Shown here in pieces: positions 1-9,665 of a stretch of DNA of 64,000 nucleotides. Position 1 is the first letter of the stretch, and every line of letters starts with the position of its first letter. The notes beneath the pieces were generated by a model, which was not told the DNA's origin, did not search any database, and saw only the letters and a program-made list of their open reading frames with translations. Both the position numbers and the translations under genes were made by a program. The stretch is from Acinetobacter bereziniae LMG 1003 = CIP 70.12 (GTDB taxonomy: Bacteria > Pseudomonadota > Gammaproteobacteria > Pseudomonadales > Moraxellaceae), in contig NZ_KB849756.1 of the NCBI RefSeq assembly GCF_000368925.1, forward strand, positions 1,587,948-1,651,947, read 5' to 3'.

Positions 1-169
1 CCTCGTCAGCAAGTAGTTCACTGTGATAAATCACAGAAGTTAATAAACTCTATAAACTTCAGTTCATTAATTTCTATAATCAATTTCATCTTTCAAATGG
101 ATGCCTGCGCGAAGCACAGCTCCTTGCTTAAATTCTCGGACAAAGCGTTGCTTTGTTTTCCCTCAAATT
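1..169 (-). other. 16S-23S internal transcribed spacer (distal part)
   Basis: Non-coding sequence between tRNA-Ala and the 23S gene, which would lie beyond the left edge. A perfect 7+2+7 inverted repeat (CTGTGATAAATCACAG) lies at 21-36. No ORF or further tRNA is seen here. Confidence 0.8.
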
Positions 170-245
170 TGGTGGAGACTAGGAGAGTCGAACTCCTGAC
201 CTCCTGCGTGCAAAGCAGGCGCTCTACCAACTAAGCTAAGTCCCC
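170..245 (-). tRNA. tRNA-Ala (anticodon UGC)
   Basis: Read on the minus strand, this is a full 76-nt cloverleaf starting GGGGACTTAGC and ending with an encoded CCA. The anticodon stem CCTGC/GCAGG encloses a loop carrying TGC, so it reads alanine codons. It sits in the 16S-23S spacer after tRNA-Ile, the usual Ile-Ala order in gammaproteobacterial rRNA operons. Confidence 0.97.
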
Positions 246-289
246 AGCTTAAGATCTTAATATATCTGCTCTTCTGTGTTCAGTAGACT

Positions 290-366
<77 letters not shown>

Positions 367-380
367 TCAGATACATCAAT

Positions 381-407
381 GAAGAACAACTTGTTGTGGA
401 TTCTTAC
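381..407 (-). repeat. 16S processing stem, 3' (trailer) arm
   Basis: This stretch just downstream of the 16S 3' end is complementary, with one bulged base and one G-U pair, to the leader at 2083-2108. Both begin or end with GAAGAACAACTTGT. The two arms would form a helix of about 26 bp bracketing 16S, the standard RNase III substrate. Cleavage itself is inferred. Confidence 0.8.
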
Positions 408-425
408 CAATCGTCAATCTTTCGT

Positions 426-1966
<1,541 letters not shown>

Positions 1967-2082
1967 ATCATTAGTGACTTAAGGTCACAATTCTGGCTCA
2001 TCAATTACTGACAAATTCTCTCAAATAAACTTCGAGTAATTTAAACCAATCAATCAATGATAATATTTCGATCAATCAATCA

Positions 2083-2108
2083 GTAAAAATCCACACAAGT
2101 TGTTCTTC
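2083..2108 (-). repeat. 16S processing stem, 5' (leader) arm
   Basis: Leader arm complementary to 381-407; the pair brackets the 16S gene. It lies between the rrn promoter and the 16S 5' end. The flanking TGATTGATTGATCG may extend the helix weakly. Confidence 0.8.
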
Positions 2109-2161
2109 ATATTCTCTTAATGATCTTCTTCATGCTTCGTCAGCATCAAGCTAGGTCGGCT

Positions 2162-2189
2162 ATATTACTCTCTATCTCTAGAAAGTCAA
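2162..2189 (-). promoter_or_regulatory. rrn operon promoter
   Basis: On the minus strand, TTGACT (2189-2184) and TAATAT (2167-2162) are separated by 16 bp. A GC-rich discriminator (GCCGACC) follows the -10, and an AT-rich stretch at about 2190-2225 lies upstream like an UP element. This layout is typical of a growth-rate- and ppGpp-controlled rRNA promoter. The distance to 16S (about 195 nt) fits a leader. The start site is not proven. Confidence 0.75.
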
Positions 2190-2504
2190 CTGTGATTTCA
2201 AATTATTTTTTAAACTTCCTTTCTAAAACCCAACTTAATTAATTCAACCAAGTCATTGTTTTATCAGAAGTTTTAATCTTCATCACCGCCGATGGATGTG
2301 CATTCTACAGCATTCCTAACCTAACACAACCCCCTTTTTTAATTATTTCATTTGTTTGTACAAATATTATCCATTAATCAAATTTATTCACACTTTTTAA
2401 TCAAATTTGCTTTAATACATATGCAACAACTACTGTTAGAATACGAAAGTGTCTTTAATAATATTATCGACCATTTTTACTATAAGCATATTTCAAGGAA
2501 TTCT

Positions 2505-3443
2505 ATGCGTCCTTATCACGTACTTTGGGCTTGTTTACTCAGCATTGGTCTGACGAGCCATGTATTTGCTCAAGAAGAATTATCTACCCAAGAAAATTCT
2601 GACAATGCTGTTGACTCTGTTTCAGCTGATAAGTTGTCTCAAGAGAATTCTTCTGATCCAGCAATGTCTAAGCATCCAAGAATTGAAGCACTTAAAGAGC
2701 TCAAAAACATTACAAAAAATGATTTAAAAGTAAATGCAAATGCTGCTCAACCAGATGCTGTAAAAGACCCCCTACAACCGTTAAACCGTGAAATTTATGC
2801 ATTTAACGATATGATTGACCGTAATGTCGCTCGACCAGTCGCCATTCAATATAAGCAAAAAGTTCCTGAAGATGTGCGCTCTTCATATAGTCTGTTTCGT
2901 AAAAATTTAAGCGAACCGTGGAATGCGGTTAATCAGCTTGCTCAAGGTCGTTTTAAGCGTGCAGCTAAATCATTGGGTCGTTTTACACTGAATACTGTTA
3001 CTTCTTTAGGTCTAGCAGATCCAGCAACTCGTTTAGGTTTATCGACTGAAGAAGAAAGTCTAGGCATTACACTTGGCTATTATGGTGTACCGAGTGGTCC
3101 TTATCTCATGTTACCTGTCTTAGGACCAAGTACACTTCGCCACTCTGTGGATTACGTTGCTGAAAGCTATGCAAACCCGATTAGCTATCCAATGGATGAT
3201 AACAATCAAACAGGTTTAATTTGGGGAAATCGTGTTTTAGGCGGGATCAATACACGCTCAAAACTATTAGATGTGGAAAATGTATTGCAAGGTGATCGCT
3301 ATTCAGCAATCCGTGATATTTATTTACAGCGCCTTGCTTTCCAAATCGCAGAGAAAAAAGGCGGTGGTGCAGAAGCTGTTTCTTTTGTTGATGATGACGA
3401 TGATGATACTGATGATTCATCTGATACAGGCACAAACAAATAA
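2505..3443 (+). CDS. mlaA: MlaA/VacJ family outer-membrane lipid-asymmetry protein
   Basis: MlaA is the outer-membrane member of the Mla system, which removes misplaced phospholipids from the outer leaflet and passes them towards MlaC and the MlaFEDB transporter. The family core runs from about residue 88 (PLQPLNREIYAFND) through the YGVPSGPYLMLPVLGPS block. I chose the ATG at 2505 (312 aa) because AAGGA lies just upstream and a signal sequence follows (LLSIGLTSHVFAQ); in-frame sequence back to 2352 does not look secretory. No lipobox Cys sits at the cleavage site, although members are often lipoproteins. About 60 polar residues precede the core, and the C terminus ends in an Asp-rich tail. 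No other mla genes are near, and it stands alone between rrn and gigA. Confidence 0.9.
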   Translation: MRPYHVLWACLLSIGLTSHVFAQEELSTQENSDNAVDSVSADKLSQENSSDPAMSKHPRIEALKELKNITKNDLKVNANAAQPDAVKDPLQPLNREIYAFNDMIDRNVARPVAIQYKQKVPEDVRSSYSLFRKNLSEPWNAVNQLAQGRFKRAAKSLGRFTLNTVTSLGLADPATRLGLSTEEESLGITLGYYGVPSGPYLMLPVLGPSTLRHSVDYVAESYANPISYPMDDNNQTGLIWGNRVLGGINTRSKLLDVENVLQGDRYSAIRDIYLQRLAFQIAEKKGGGAEAVSFVDDDDDDTDDSSDTGTNK

Positions 3444-3567
3444 TCACAATATTTTGTTAAACTTATTTGCTAGTAATCTCTTTAGTTTTACTAGCAATGT
3501 GGTGTTATCTATAGTAAATCTAGTGGGTATCGCTTTTTATATTGATTAAGGATCATTCATTTCTTCT

Positions 3568-4536
3568 ATGTATTTCATTCAACCCAGTCGCCAGATTTCA
3601 AGTTTAGAGCACGTATTAAATACGCTTCCAAGCTTGCAGATGATTACCATTGAAGAGATTCATCTTTATGATCCAACCAGAATCGCGATTGCAGATGTAC
3701 ATGATTTTTTAGAATATCAATGGGCACTGCCAACGATTGTCATTGCACAAGAGAATGAAGGTGCTGAGCTTTCCCTAGCATGGGAACTTGGTGCGCTTGC
3801 TGGTTGGATATGGACCAAGCTTCCTAGCAACCTTGAAGGTTCGCTCTTTAAGATAGATGCCCAATATAAACGAAACCAAGATAGTCGCGATCTACCCTCT
3901 GCTGCAGAATTACAAAAAAAACTCCTCCCCAATCCAATAGACCTGCAAAACTATAAAGTTGAAACCCTTTTTCAGCCTTCAGCTTACTTGTCTGGTGACT
4001 GGTATGATTACTGGAAAATCAGTGATAAAGAAATCATGTTCTATTTGGCGGATGTCTCCGGTCATGGCGTAACCAGCTCTTTGTTGACTTCATGGATGGC
4101 AGCTTTTCACGGGCGTTCAAAAACACCAAGAGAGTTAATTAAGAAACTGAATGGAATGCTTGTACAAGAGAATATTGAAAAACACATCACTATGCTGGCA
4201 GGAATTCTCAACATTGAGACACATACATTAAAGTGGTCAAGTGCGGGGCACTATCCACCCCCTATTATTTTTGAACCCAATCAAGCTCCTCGTGTTTTAA
4301 ATACCAGTAGCTTTCCTTTAGGACTTACAGAAGACTTAGAGGTTGAAGAATTTGAATGTACTTTAAATAAGCATGCGCGGTTCATTATTTGTTCTGATGG
4401 TGCACTTGAACCTTTTTCTGGTGGTTTGAATGAACAATTCGCTCAATTGGTCTATCATTTGCAAAATCAATCATTCCGCGCGCCAGATCACGTCGCAGAT
4501 GACATTGCCATCCTCAGTCTTCGCAGAATGAATTAA
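3568..4536 (+). CDS. gigA: PP2C-type (SpoIIE/RsbU) serine phosphatase, GigA-like
   Basis: Predicted to dephosphorylate the STAS partner encoded next door, in a partner-switch stress pathway. Residues from about 110 to the end form a SpoIIE/RsbU PP2C domain: metal ligands are D144 in SGDWYD and D162 in ADVSGHG, with a late Asp in ICSDGALEPF. The first 105 residues are shorter than a normal receiver and lack a clear phosphorylation Asp pocket; they may be a degenerate sensor. The order phosphatase then STAS matches Acinetobacter baumannii gigA-gigB (known from the literature), hence the symbol. AAGGAT lies 14 nt before this ATG, a long spacing, and an in-frame ATT at 3559 would sit better, so the start is not certain. 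Confidence 0.82.
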   Translation: MYFIQPSRQISSLEHVLNTLPSLQMITIEEIHLYDPTRIAIADVHDFLEYQWALPTIVIAQENEGAELSLAWELGALAGWIWTKLPSNLEGSLFKIDAQYKRNQDSRDLPSAAELQKKLLPNPIDLQNYKVETLFQPSAYLSGDWYDYWKISDKEIMFYLADVSGHGVTSSLLTSWMAAFHGRSKTPRELIKKLNGMLVQENIEKHITMLAGILNIETHTLKWSSAGHYPPPIIFEPNQAPRVLNTSSFPLGLTEDLEVEEFECTLNKHARFIICSDGALEPFSGGLNEQFAQLVYHLQNQSFRAPDHVADDIAILSLRRMN

Positions 4537-4649
4537 CATTATAATCAAATACATATAACTAATTAGACTATTAACTGATATGCAAACGCTTGAGTATAGA
4601 CTTGCGCTATGTGATAATTTTCCTATCCTTCTCTGCAAATGGCATTTAT

Positions 4650-5174
4650 ATGTCAACAGGTCATGTTGAATATGCAAGCTTGAATGGAACGCATATTTTC
4701 AAACTTATTGGTGAAGTGCGAGCCCAATCTTGTATTAGTTTAGACAAACTTTTGGCAAGGATTGAACAACAGAAAAACGTCATTGGCGCAATTGTTGATT
4801 TAACCCAAACCACATTTATTGATAGTACTGTTCTTGGAATACTTGCGAAACTTGGTTTAAAGTTAAAACAAGTACACCACATCCAAGCAGTCATGCTATC
4901 CACAAATCCAGACATTACCACTCTAGCCAATAGCATGGGCTTAGGGCAGGTGTTTGTCATTTTAAATTATTGTGGTGACCCTAAAGTATGTACCAATGCT
5001 TTGATTGACGACAATGTGAATCACAGCACCATGTTGTGTACCGTTCTCGATGCACACAAAACGTTAATGAAGCTCAACGAAAACAATCAAAATATGTTCG
5101 AGCCATTAGTGAAACAACTTGAAAAGCAGCAAGATACTATGGAATGTGTATCTTCAGATCAGCAAAACGCTTAA
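4650..5174 (+). CDS. gigB: STAS-domain anti-sigma-factor antagonist, GigB-like
   Basis: A small STAS protein whose phosphorylation state should be set by the phosphatase encoded 114 bp upstream. The STAS core covers about residues 5-105; TFIDSTVLGIL carries D58, S59 and T60, S59 aligning with the usual phosphorylated Ser. About 65 residues follow the domain, with no recognised fold. I prefer the ATG at 4650 (174 aa) because the STAS fold starts right after it; an upstream TTG at 4590 adds a hydrophobic leader that looks out of place. In A. baumannii, GigB is reported to connect with the nitrogen PTS; the NPr gene lies elsewhere in this window (32362). The phosphosite role is inferred. Confidence 0.82.
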   Translation: MSTGHVEYASLNGTHIFKLIGEVRAQSCISLDKLLARIEQQKNVIGAIVDLTQTTFIDSTVLGILAKLGLKLKQVHHIQAVMLSTNPDITTLANSMGLGQVFVILNYCGDPKVCTNALIDDNVNHSTMLCTVLDAHKTLMKLNENNQNMFEPLVKQLEKQQDTMECVSSDQQNA

Positions 5175-5207
5175 TCTTTTCAAAATTGTTATGATTAGGG
5201 ATAGCAC

Positions 5208-6032
5208 ATGACTTTACTTTCTGTTGTTCAAATGAATTCTCAAAATGACATTGAAGCTAACTTCAGTGTGATTGAGTCATTGGTGCAACAAAGTAAAGCT
5301 GATGGTGCATCTTTGATTGTTTTCCCAGAAAACTTTGTCTGTTTCGCGGCTGGAAAACAACGAGAAACTGCGACACGCTTTGAAGATATTCAAAAGCGTT
5401 TAGAGCATTTAGCACATCGTTATCAAATATGGATAGTTGCCGGTACATTACCGTGCCCGTTCCGTCCAGATGGCTCTATCATTGAAGATGGTCGTGTACG
5501 TACAGTAAGCTTATGTATTAGCCCTGAACGTACTGAGGCGCGTTATGACAAAATTCACTTGTTTGATGTGCAAGTGGGCGATGCTGTTGGTGGCTATCAA
5601 GAATCAAAATTCTTTGAACCAGGCAATGATGTTGTGGTTGCAAAAACACCTTTTGGCAATATCGGCTTGATGGTGTGCTATGACCTACGCTTTCCTGAAC
5701 TTGCACTGATACTTCGCTCCGAAGGTGCAAATCTTTTAACAGCGCCTGCTGCATTTACTTATACCACAGGTCAAATGCATTGGCAGTTATTACTGCAAGC
5801 TCGTGCGATGGACAGTCAATGTCAAGTTTTAGGTGCTGCTCAACAAGGTTGGCACGGTGAGAAACGCCAAACTTGGGGCCATGCTGGGGCAACCAATAGC
5901 CGAGGTCAAATTTTGGCAATGTCAAATCAGGAAGGCGCTCAACTGCTGACTGTACCTTTTGATTTAGCTGAACAAGATGCTGTTCGTGCATCAATGCCAC
6001 TGATACAACATCGCCGATTGATTACTCTCTAA
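5208..6032 (+). CDS. Carbon-nitrogen hydrolase (nitrilase superfamily, Nit-type amidase)
   Basis: A 274-residue nitrilase-superfamily amidase with the Glu-Lys-Cys triad visible: E41 (FPENF), K115 (YDKIHLFD) and C157 (MVCYDLRFPEL). Length and the YDKIHLFDV signature fit the Nit1/Nit2 branch, whose members hydrolyse deaminated glutathione or omega-amides such as 2-oxoglutaramate. Those substrates are family knowledge, not readable here. It follows gigB by 33 bp on the same strand, so the two may share a transcript, though no functional link is evident. It is soluble and cytoplasmic, with no signal peptide. Confidence 0.9.
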   Translation: MTLLSVVQMNSQNDIEANFSVIESLVQQSKADGASLIVFPENFVCFAAGKQRETATRFEDIQKRLEHLAHRYQIWIVAGTLPCPFRPDGSIIEDGRVRTVSLCISPERTEARYDKIHLFDVQVGDAVGGYQESKFFEPGNDVVVAKTPFGNIGLMVCYDLRFPELALILRSEGANLLTAPAAFTYTTGQMHWQLLLQARAMDSQCQVLGAAQQGWHGEKRQTWGHAGATNSRGQILAMSNQEGAQLLTVPFDLAEQDAVRASMPLIQHRRLITL

Positions 6033-6111
6033 TATTTTCCCAAATGACTTTATTTTATGAATATGACAAACAGCGTTATACTCAGTATGAGTCATATCTT
6101 TTGAGACAAGC

Positions 6112-6549
6112 ATGCAACAAGACTATTCACATTTAAATCTTGATCATCAAGTTTGCTTTCTTGTTTATTCTACGAACTTGGCACTCAATCAACTGTACCG
6201 AAAAATACTTGCACCATTGGGCTTAACTTACCCACAATACTTAGTCATGCTCGTGCTTTGGGAAAAAGATGGTGTAACTGTCTCTGAAATAGGTGAAAAG
6301 CTGTTTTTAGAATCCTCTACGCTAACCCCTTTGCTTAAAAAATTACAAAGTCATGGTTTACTTAATAGGGAACGTTCGACCCTTGATGAACGTCAAGTGA
6401 TCATTAGCCTAACTGAAGAAGGACAGCAATTAAAATTAAAAGCCGTTGATATCCCACTTCAAATCGCTCAAGCCAGTGAATGTAATTTAGACACATTGAC
6501 CGAGCTTAAAGAGCTCCTTTCAACTTTACGCGACAACATTTCAAAATAA
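6112..6549 (+). CDS. ohrR: MarR-family organic-hydroperoxide sensor and repressor OhrR
   Basis: A winged-helix MarR regulator of 145 aa. The redox-sensing cysteine typical of OhrR is at position 15 (LDHQVCFLVYSTN), and the wing region SSTLTPLLKKLQ...ERSTLDERQV matches the family. Known OhrR proteins repress ohr until the Cys is oxidised by organic peroxides. It lies 87 bp before ohr in the same direction. An 11-bp palindrome (ATACTCAGTAT, 6078-6088) and a wider ATATGAC/GTCATAT pair (6061-6097) precede the start codon and could be an autoregulatory site. Confidence 0.93.
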   Translation: MQQDYSHLNLDHQVCFLVYSTNLALNQLYRKILAPLGLTYPQYLVMLVLWEKDGVTVSEIGEKLFLESSTLTPLLKKLQSHGLLNRERSTLDERQVIISLTEEGQQLKLKAVDIPLQIAQASECNLDTLTELKELLSTLRDNISK

Positions 6550-6578
6550 TTTTTTATTAAATTTTACACAAACACTAC

Positions 6579-6609
6579 TTGTTTAAATATTTATATCGTA
6601 TACGATATA
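6579..6609 (+). promoter_or_regulatory. ohr promoter with OhrR operator
   Basis: TTGTTT (6579-6584) and TACGAT (6601-6606) are 16 bp apart. A perfect 18-bp palindrome, TATATCGTATACGATATA (6592-6609), covers the spacer and -10. A MarR dimer bound there would block polymerase, which fits OhrR repression of ohr. Binding is inferred from position and symmetry. Confidence 0.7.
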
Positions 6610-6636
6610 TTTGAACACAATCAAAGGAAGCATCCA

Positions 6637-7062
6637 ATGTCTTTAGAAAAAGTGGTTTATACAGCACATGCAAAAGCAACAGGTGGTCGTGATGGTCGTG
6701 CAACATCATCAGATGGAATTTTAGATGTTAAACTCGCTGTTCCAAAAGAAATGGGCGGTGCTGGTGGTGGAACCAATCCAGAACAACTTTTTGCAGCAGG
6801 TTATTCAGCTTGTTTTTTAGGTGCGATGAAATTTGTTGCGAATCGTGATCATTTAAAAATTACCCCAGATGTATATATCGAAGGTGATGTCGGTATTGGT
6901 CCTATTCCTACTGGCTTTGGTATTCAAGTGACGTTAAACATTCATTTAGAAGGTTTAGAGCAAGAAGAAGCACAGAAATTAGTCGATGCTGCTCATATTG
7001 TTTGCCCATATTCAAATGCGACTCGTGGCAATATTGATGTGACATTGAATGTGATTGTTTAA
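6637..7062 (+). CDS. ohr: Organic hydroperoxide resistance protein Ohr
   Basis: Ohr is a thiol peroxidase that reduces organic and fatty-acid hydroperoxides, usually with lipoylated partners. The 141-residue length is typical. The two catalytic cysteines are C59 (GYSACFLGAM) and C123 (HIVCPYSNATRGN); the N-terminal TAxAKATGGRDGR stretch is also characteristic. A good AAAGGAAG ribosome site precedes the ATG. It is regulated by the adjacent OhrR through the palindromic operator upstream. Confidence 0.97.
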   Translation: MSLEKVVYTAHAKATGGRDGRATSSDGILDVKLAVPKEMGGAGGGTNPEQLFAAGYSACFLGAMKFVANRDHLKITPDVYIEGDVGIGPIPTGFGIQVTLNIHLEGLEQEEAQKLVDAAHIVCPYSNATRGNIDVTLNVIV

Positions 7063-7070
7063 TGTTATGC

Positions 7071-7114
7071 CCCCTACTTAATTAAAAGTGGAATTTTTAT
7101 TTTTTAAGTAGGGG
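7071..7114. terminator. Inverted repeat after ohr, possible terminator
   Basis: CCCCTACTTA (7071-7080) and TAAGTAGGGG (7105-7114) form a perfect 10-bp stem with a 24-nt AT-rich loop just after the ohr stop codon. There is no good U-run after the stem on either strand, so termination is uncertain. It may be an mRNA-stabilising hairpin. Confidence 0.4.
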
Positions 7115-7229
7115 CGCACTGTTTTATTTCTCGTTGAACTTTATGAACGAGATAGAATTAATTGCTACTTAAGTCACACACGCAGTAAAGCGAAAGAAAA
7201 TTCGAATTATACAACCAAGTCATCTCTAA

Positions 7230-8717
7230 CTATTCAGCCGCCTCATTGGTCACACGTAATACTTCTTCCATGGTCGTTTTACCCGCCAATACTTTACGTA
7301 AACCATCATCACGAATTGAACTCGCATCTCTACGTGCATATTCTTCAAGTTCGTACTCAGCAGCATTACCATGAATTAAACGACGCATTTGCTCATCAAT
7401 CGGTACAATTTCATAAATCGCAGTACGTCCCGTAAAACCCGTATGTGAACAATAATCACAACCGTTTGGCACAGGTAACTTTAGATCTGATTCTAAACTT
7501 ACAGGTTTAAATACATCTTTTTCAAAATCATCTGCTTCACGCCATGTATGGCAATGAGAGCATAAAGTTCGAACCAAGCGTTGTGCAATCACACCAATCA
7601 ATGAACTGGATAATAAGAAGGGTTCAATTCCCATATCTTTCAAGCGTGTTACTGCACCAATTGCAGTATTGGTATGAAGTGTAGATAAAACCAAATGACC
7701 TGTTAAAGAGGCTTGCACTGCAATTTCTGCGGTTTCTAAGTCACGAATTTCCCCCACCATCACAACATCAGGATCTTGGCGAAGCATCGCTTTCAGCGCA
7801 CGCGCAAAAGTCATATCCACTTTGGTGTTAACTTGGGTTTGTCCAATACCTTCAAGTTGATATTCGATTGGATCTTCAGCGGTTAGAATATTTTTTGAAC
7901 CATCATTTAAGTCAGAAAGTGCGGCATATAAAGTTGTTGTTTTACCAGAACCTGTTGGTCCCGTAACCAAAATAATGCCGTGTGGACGGTGAACCAATTG
8001 AGTCAAGCGATCATAGTCGTTTTTCATCAGCCCCAAATGCGTCATGTTTAAACGTCCAGCCTGTTTATCCAGCAAACGCATCACTACACGCTCACCATGA
8101 GATGATGGCAGTGTGGATACCCGAACATCTACCTCACGCCCAGCGAGACGTAAAGAAATACGACCATCCTGCGGAATACGTTTTTCGGCAATGTCCAGTT
8201 TTGCCATCACCTTGATACGTGATACCAACAACGGTGCAAGTTCTCGACGTGGTTGTACAATCTCACGCAACTGACCATCAACACGTAATCGCACAGATAA
8301 TTTCTTTTCAAATGCTTCAATATGAATATCAGATGCACCCACACGGATGGCTTCTGACAACAAGGCATTGATCAGTCGGACAATAGGTGCATCATCCTCC
8401 TGATCCATCAAATCTTCTGTTTCAGGAACTTGATCAGCAAGGCTTAATAAGTCGGGATGATCTTCCAAGCCAGCTGCGACTTGTTGTGACTCACCTGTTT
8501 CACCTGCATAGCTTGAACTGAGCATTTGATTAAATTCAGTTTCATTGCATAATTGATGTTGTGCAACGCGACCAAGATAACGACGTGCTTCCTGAATCGC
8601 AATTTGTGCGGTATCCTGACGACGAACAATAAAAACTTGATCACCTTCATAACGCAACAGCACTCCATGCCGTTTTGCAAAACTATATGGTATTTGTAAT
8701 TGTTTAAGAACTTGCAT
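7230..8717 (-). CDS. gspE: Type II secretion system ATPase GspE
   Basis: A hexameric secretion ATPase that drives pseudopilus assembly from the cytoplasmic side. Of its 495 residues, an N1 domain covers about 1-105 and a core ATPase follows: DIHIE box, Walker A GPTGSGKT (253-260), Asp box LTAEDPIEYQ, Walker B DPDVVMVGEIRD and a His box LSTLHTNTA. A zinc-type pair CSHC/CDYC is present near the C terminus, as in GspE and PilB. The closest family by sequence is GspE. The gene stands alone; in Acinetobacter the gsp genes are known to be scattered. It is divergent from the DUF432-like gene. Confidence 0.92.
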   Translation of the reverse strand: MQVLKQLQIPYSFAKRHGVLLRYEGDQVFIVRRQDTAQIAIQEARRYLGRVAQHQLCNETEFNQMLSSSYAGETGESQQVAAGLEDHPDLLSLADQVPETEDLMDQEDDAPIVRLINALLSEAIRVGASDIHIEAFEKKLSVRLRVDGQLREIVQPRRELAPLLVSRIKVMAKLDIAEKRIPQDGRISLRLAGREVDVRVSTLPSSHGERVVMRLLDKQAGRLNMTHLGLMKNDYDRLTQLVHRPHGIILVTGPTGSGKTTTLYAALSDLNDGSKNILTAEDPIEYQLEGIGQTQVNTKVDMTFARALKAMLRQDPDVVMVGEIRDLETAEIAVQASLTGHLVLSTLHTNTAIGAVTRLKDMGIEPFLLSSSLIGVIAQRLVRTLCSHCHTWREADDFEKDVFKPVSLESDLKLPVPNGCDYCSHTGFTGRTAIYEIVPIDEQMRRLIHGNAAEYELEEYARRDASSIRDDGLRKVLAGKTTMEEVLRVTNEAAE

Positions 8718-8828
8718 TACAACTTATATTAATCATTTAAATTGCTTTGAGTGTACTCTATGCACATGACAGCGTGAAGTCTGTTTGTTAAAGATTTGAT
8801 GATGATTTTATGAATAGGATGAACACTT

Positions 8829-9650
8829 TTGTCTAAAAAGAAAGACCATCTTGAACCAGAACTTCCCGATTTAAAGTGGTGGGGAGAACAAAATTTTGAA
8901 TTGAACCAATCCAAAGCATGGCAGTTTGGTTCAATGATGATGCGCATTACACGCGGTTTACAAGAATGGCGTCTAGAATATTATCGCCCACACTTCCAGT
9001 ACGACTATGAACAGCAATGGCATAAAATTCATGATGTGAATTTTGGTTTTCCTGAACCCGTGCATGTTGAGCGCTACATGTTTAGAGAAACTCACAAAAC
9101 ATTTCAGTTAATGCCCCGATTGGCTGACCGTTCTGTAGTTATTCGTCCTGTCGATCCTATTTATATTCCAGCAGGACAACGTGGTACGCTGTATATCAGT
9201 ACCCCCTTATGGATTTCAGGCTTTGTTCAGGCACAGAAAGAGCCACTATTTGATATTCCTGTGATTTTGCCTAAGGATACATGGTTTGGTCCAGATCACC
9301 GTACAGGTGAAATGTGTTATGCGACCTCAGTCGATGGTCGTACAGAATTGAATTTATTGCGCCCCCGTGCTTTCCGTGCTGTTACCCCGATTGATTTTCA
9401 CAATGTCAGCAGTCATCAATTACGCTTCGATCGGATGAATGTGCCTGTTCCTGCATTGCCTTTATTTTATAGTGAAAGTACAGGTCGTTTATGGACCTCA
9501 CAAATTAAGGTCATTTATGAAGGTAATGATCGTCCTGCTCGCGTTAGAATTGAAAATCGTACCCCACCACTGGCTGGAGAAGTGATTTATGTTCATCCAC
9601 CACGTTCACCGGGTGGCGCATTATTTAACATGTTTGATTCATTTTTCTAA
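8829..9650 (+). CDS. DUF432-like protein of unknown function, paired with MscS
   Basis: A soluble 273-residue protein with no signal peptide or membrane segment. It is rich in beta-strand-like stretches (GTLYISTPLWI, FGPDHRTGEMCYAT). I recall DUF432 proteins occurring beside MscS channels, and this one precedes an mscS gene by 15 bp, so assignment to that family is likely but not proven. The start appears to be a TTG with AGGAT about 9 nt upstream. A five-codon ATG reading frame (8819-8836) in another frame overlaps it, which could reduce initiation. It may act as an accessory or regulator of the channel; that is inference from context. Confidence 0.65.
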   Translation: MSKKKDHLEPELPDLKWWGEQNFELNQSKAWQFGSMMMRITRGLQEWRLEYYRPHFQYDYEQQWHKIHDVNFGFPEPVHVERYMFRETHKTFQLMPRLADRSVVIRPVDPIYIPAGQRGTLYISTPLWISGFVQAQKEPLFDIPVILPKDTWFGPDHRTGEMCYATSVDGRTELNLLRPRAFRAVTPIDFHNVSSHQLRFDRMNVPVPALPLFYSESTGRLWTSQIKVIYEGNDRPARVRIENRTPPLAGEVIYVHPPRSPGGALFNMFDSFF

Positions 9651-9665
9651 GGGATGAGGTAAACA

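Noticed and set aside
2529..2534. Cys at position 10 of MlaA (LWAC) as a lipobox
   Set aside because: Too close to the N terminus for a type II signal peptide; the hydrophobic core follows it.
3271..3549. Frame overlapping the end of mlaA
   Set aside because: Shadow of the Asp-rich tail region in another frame; no ribosome site.
7129..7152. TCTCGTT/AACGAGA inverted repeat between ohr and gspE
   Set aside because: Only 7 bp with no T-run on either strand; not strong enough to call a terminator.
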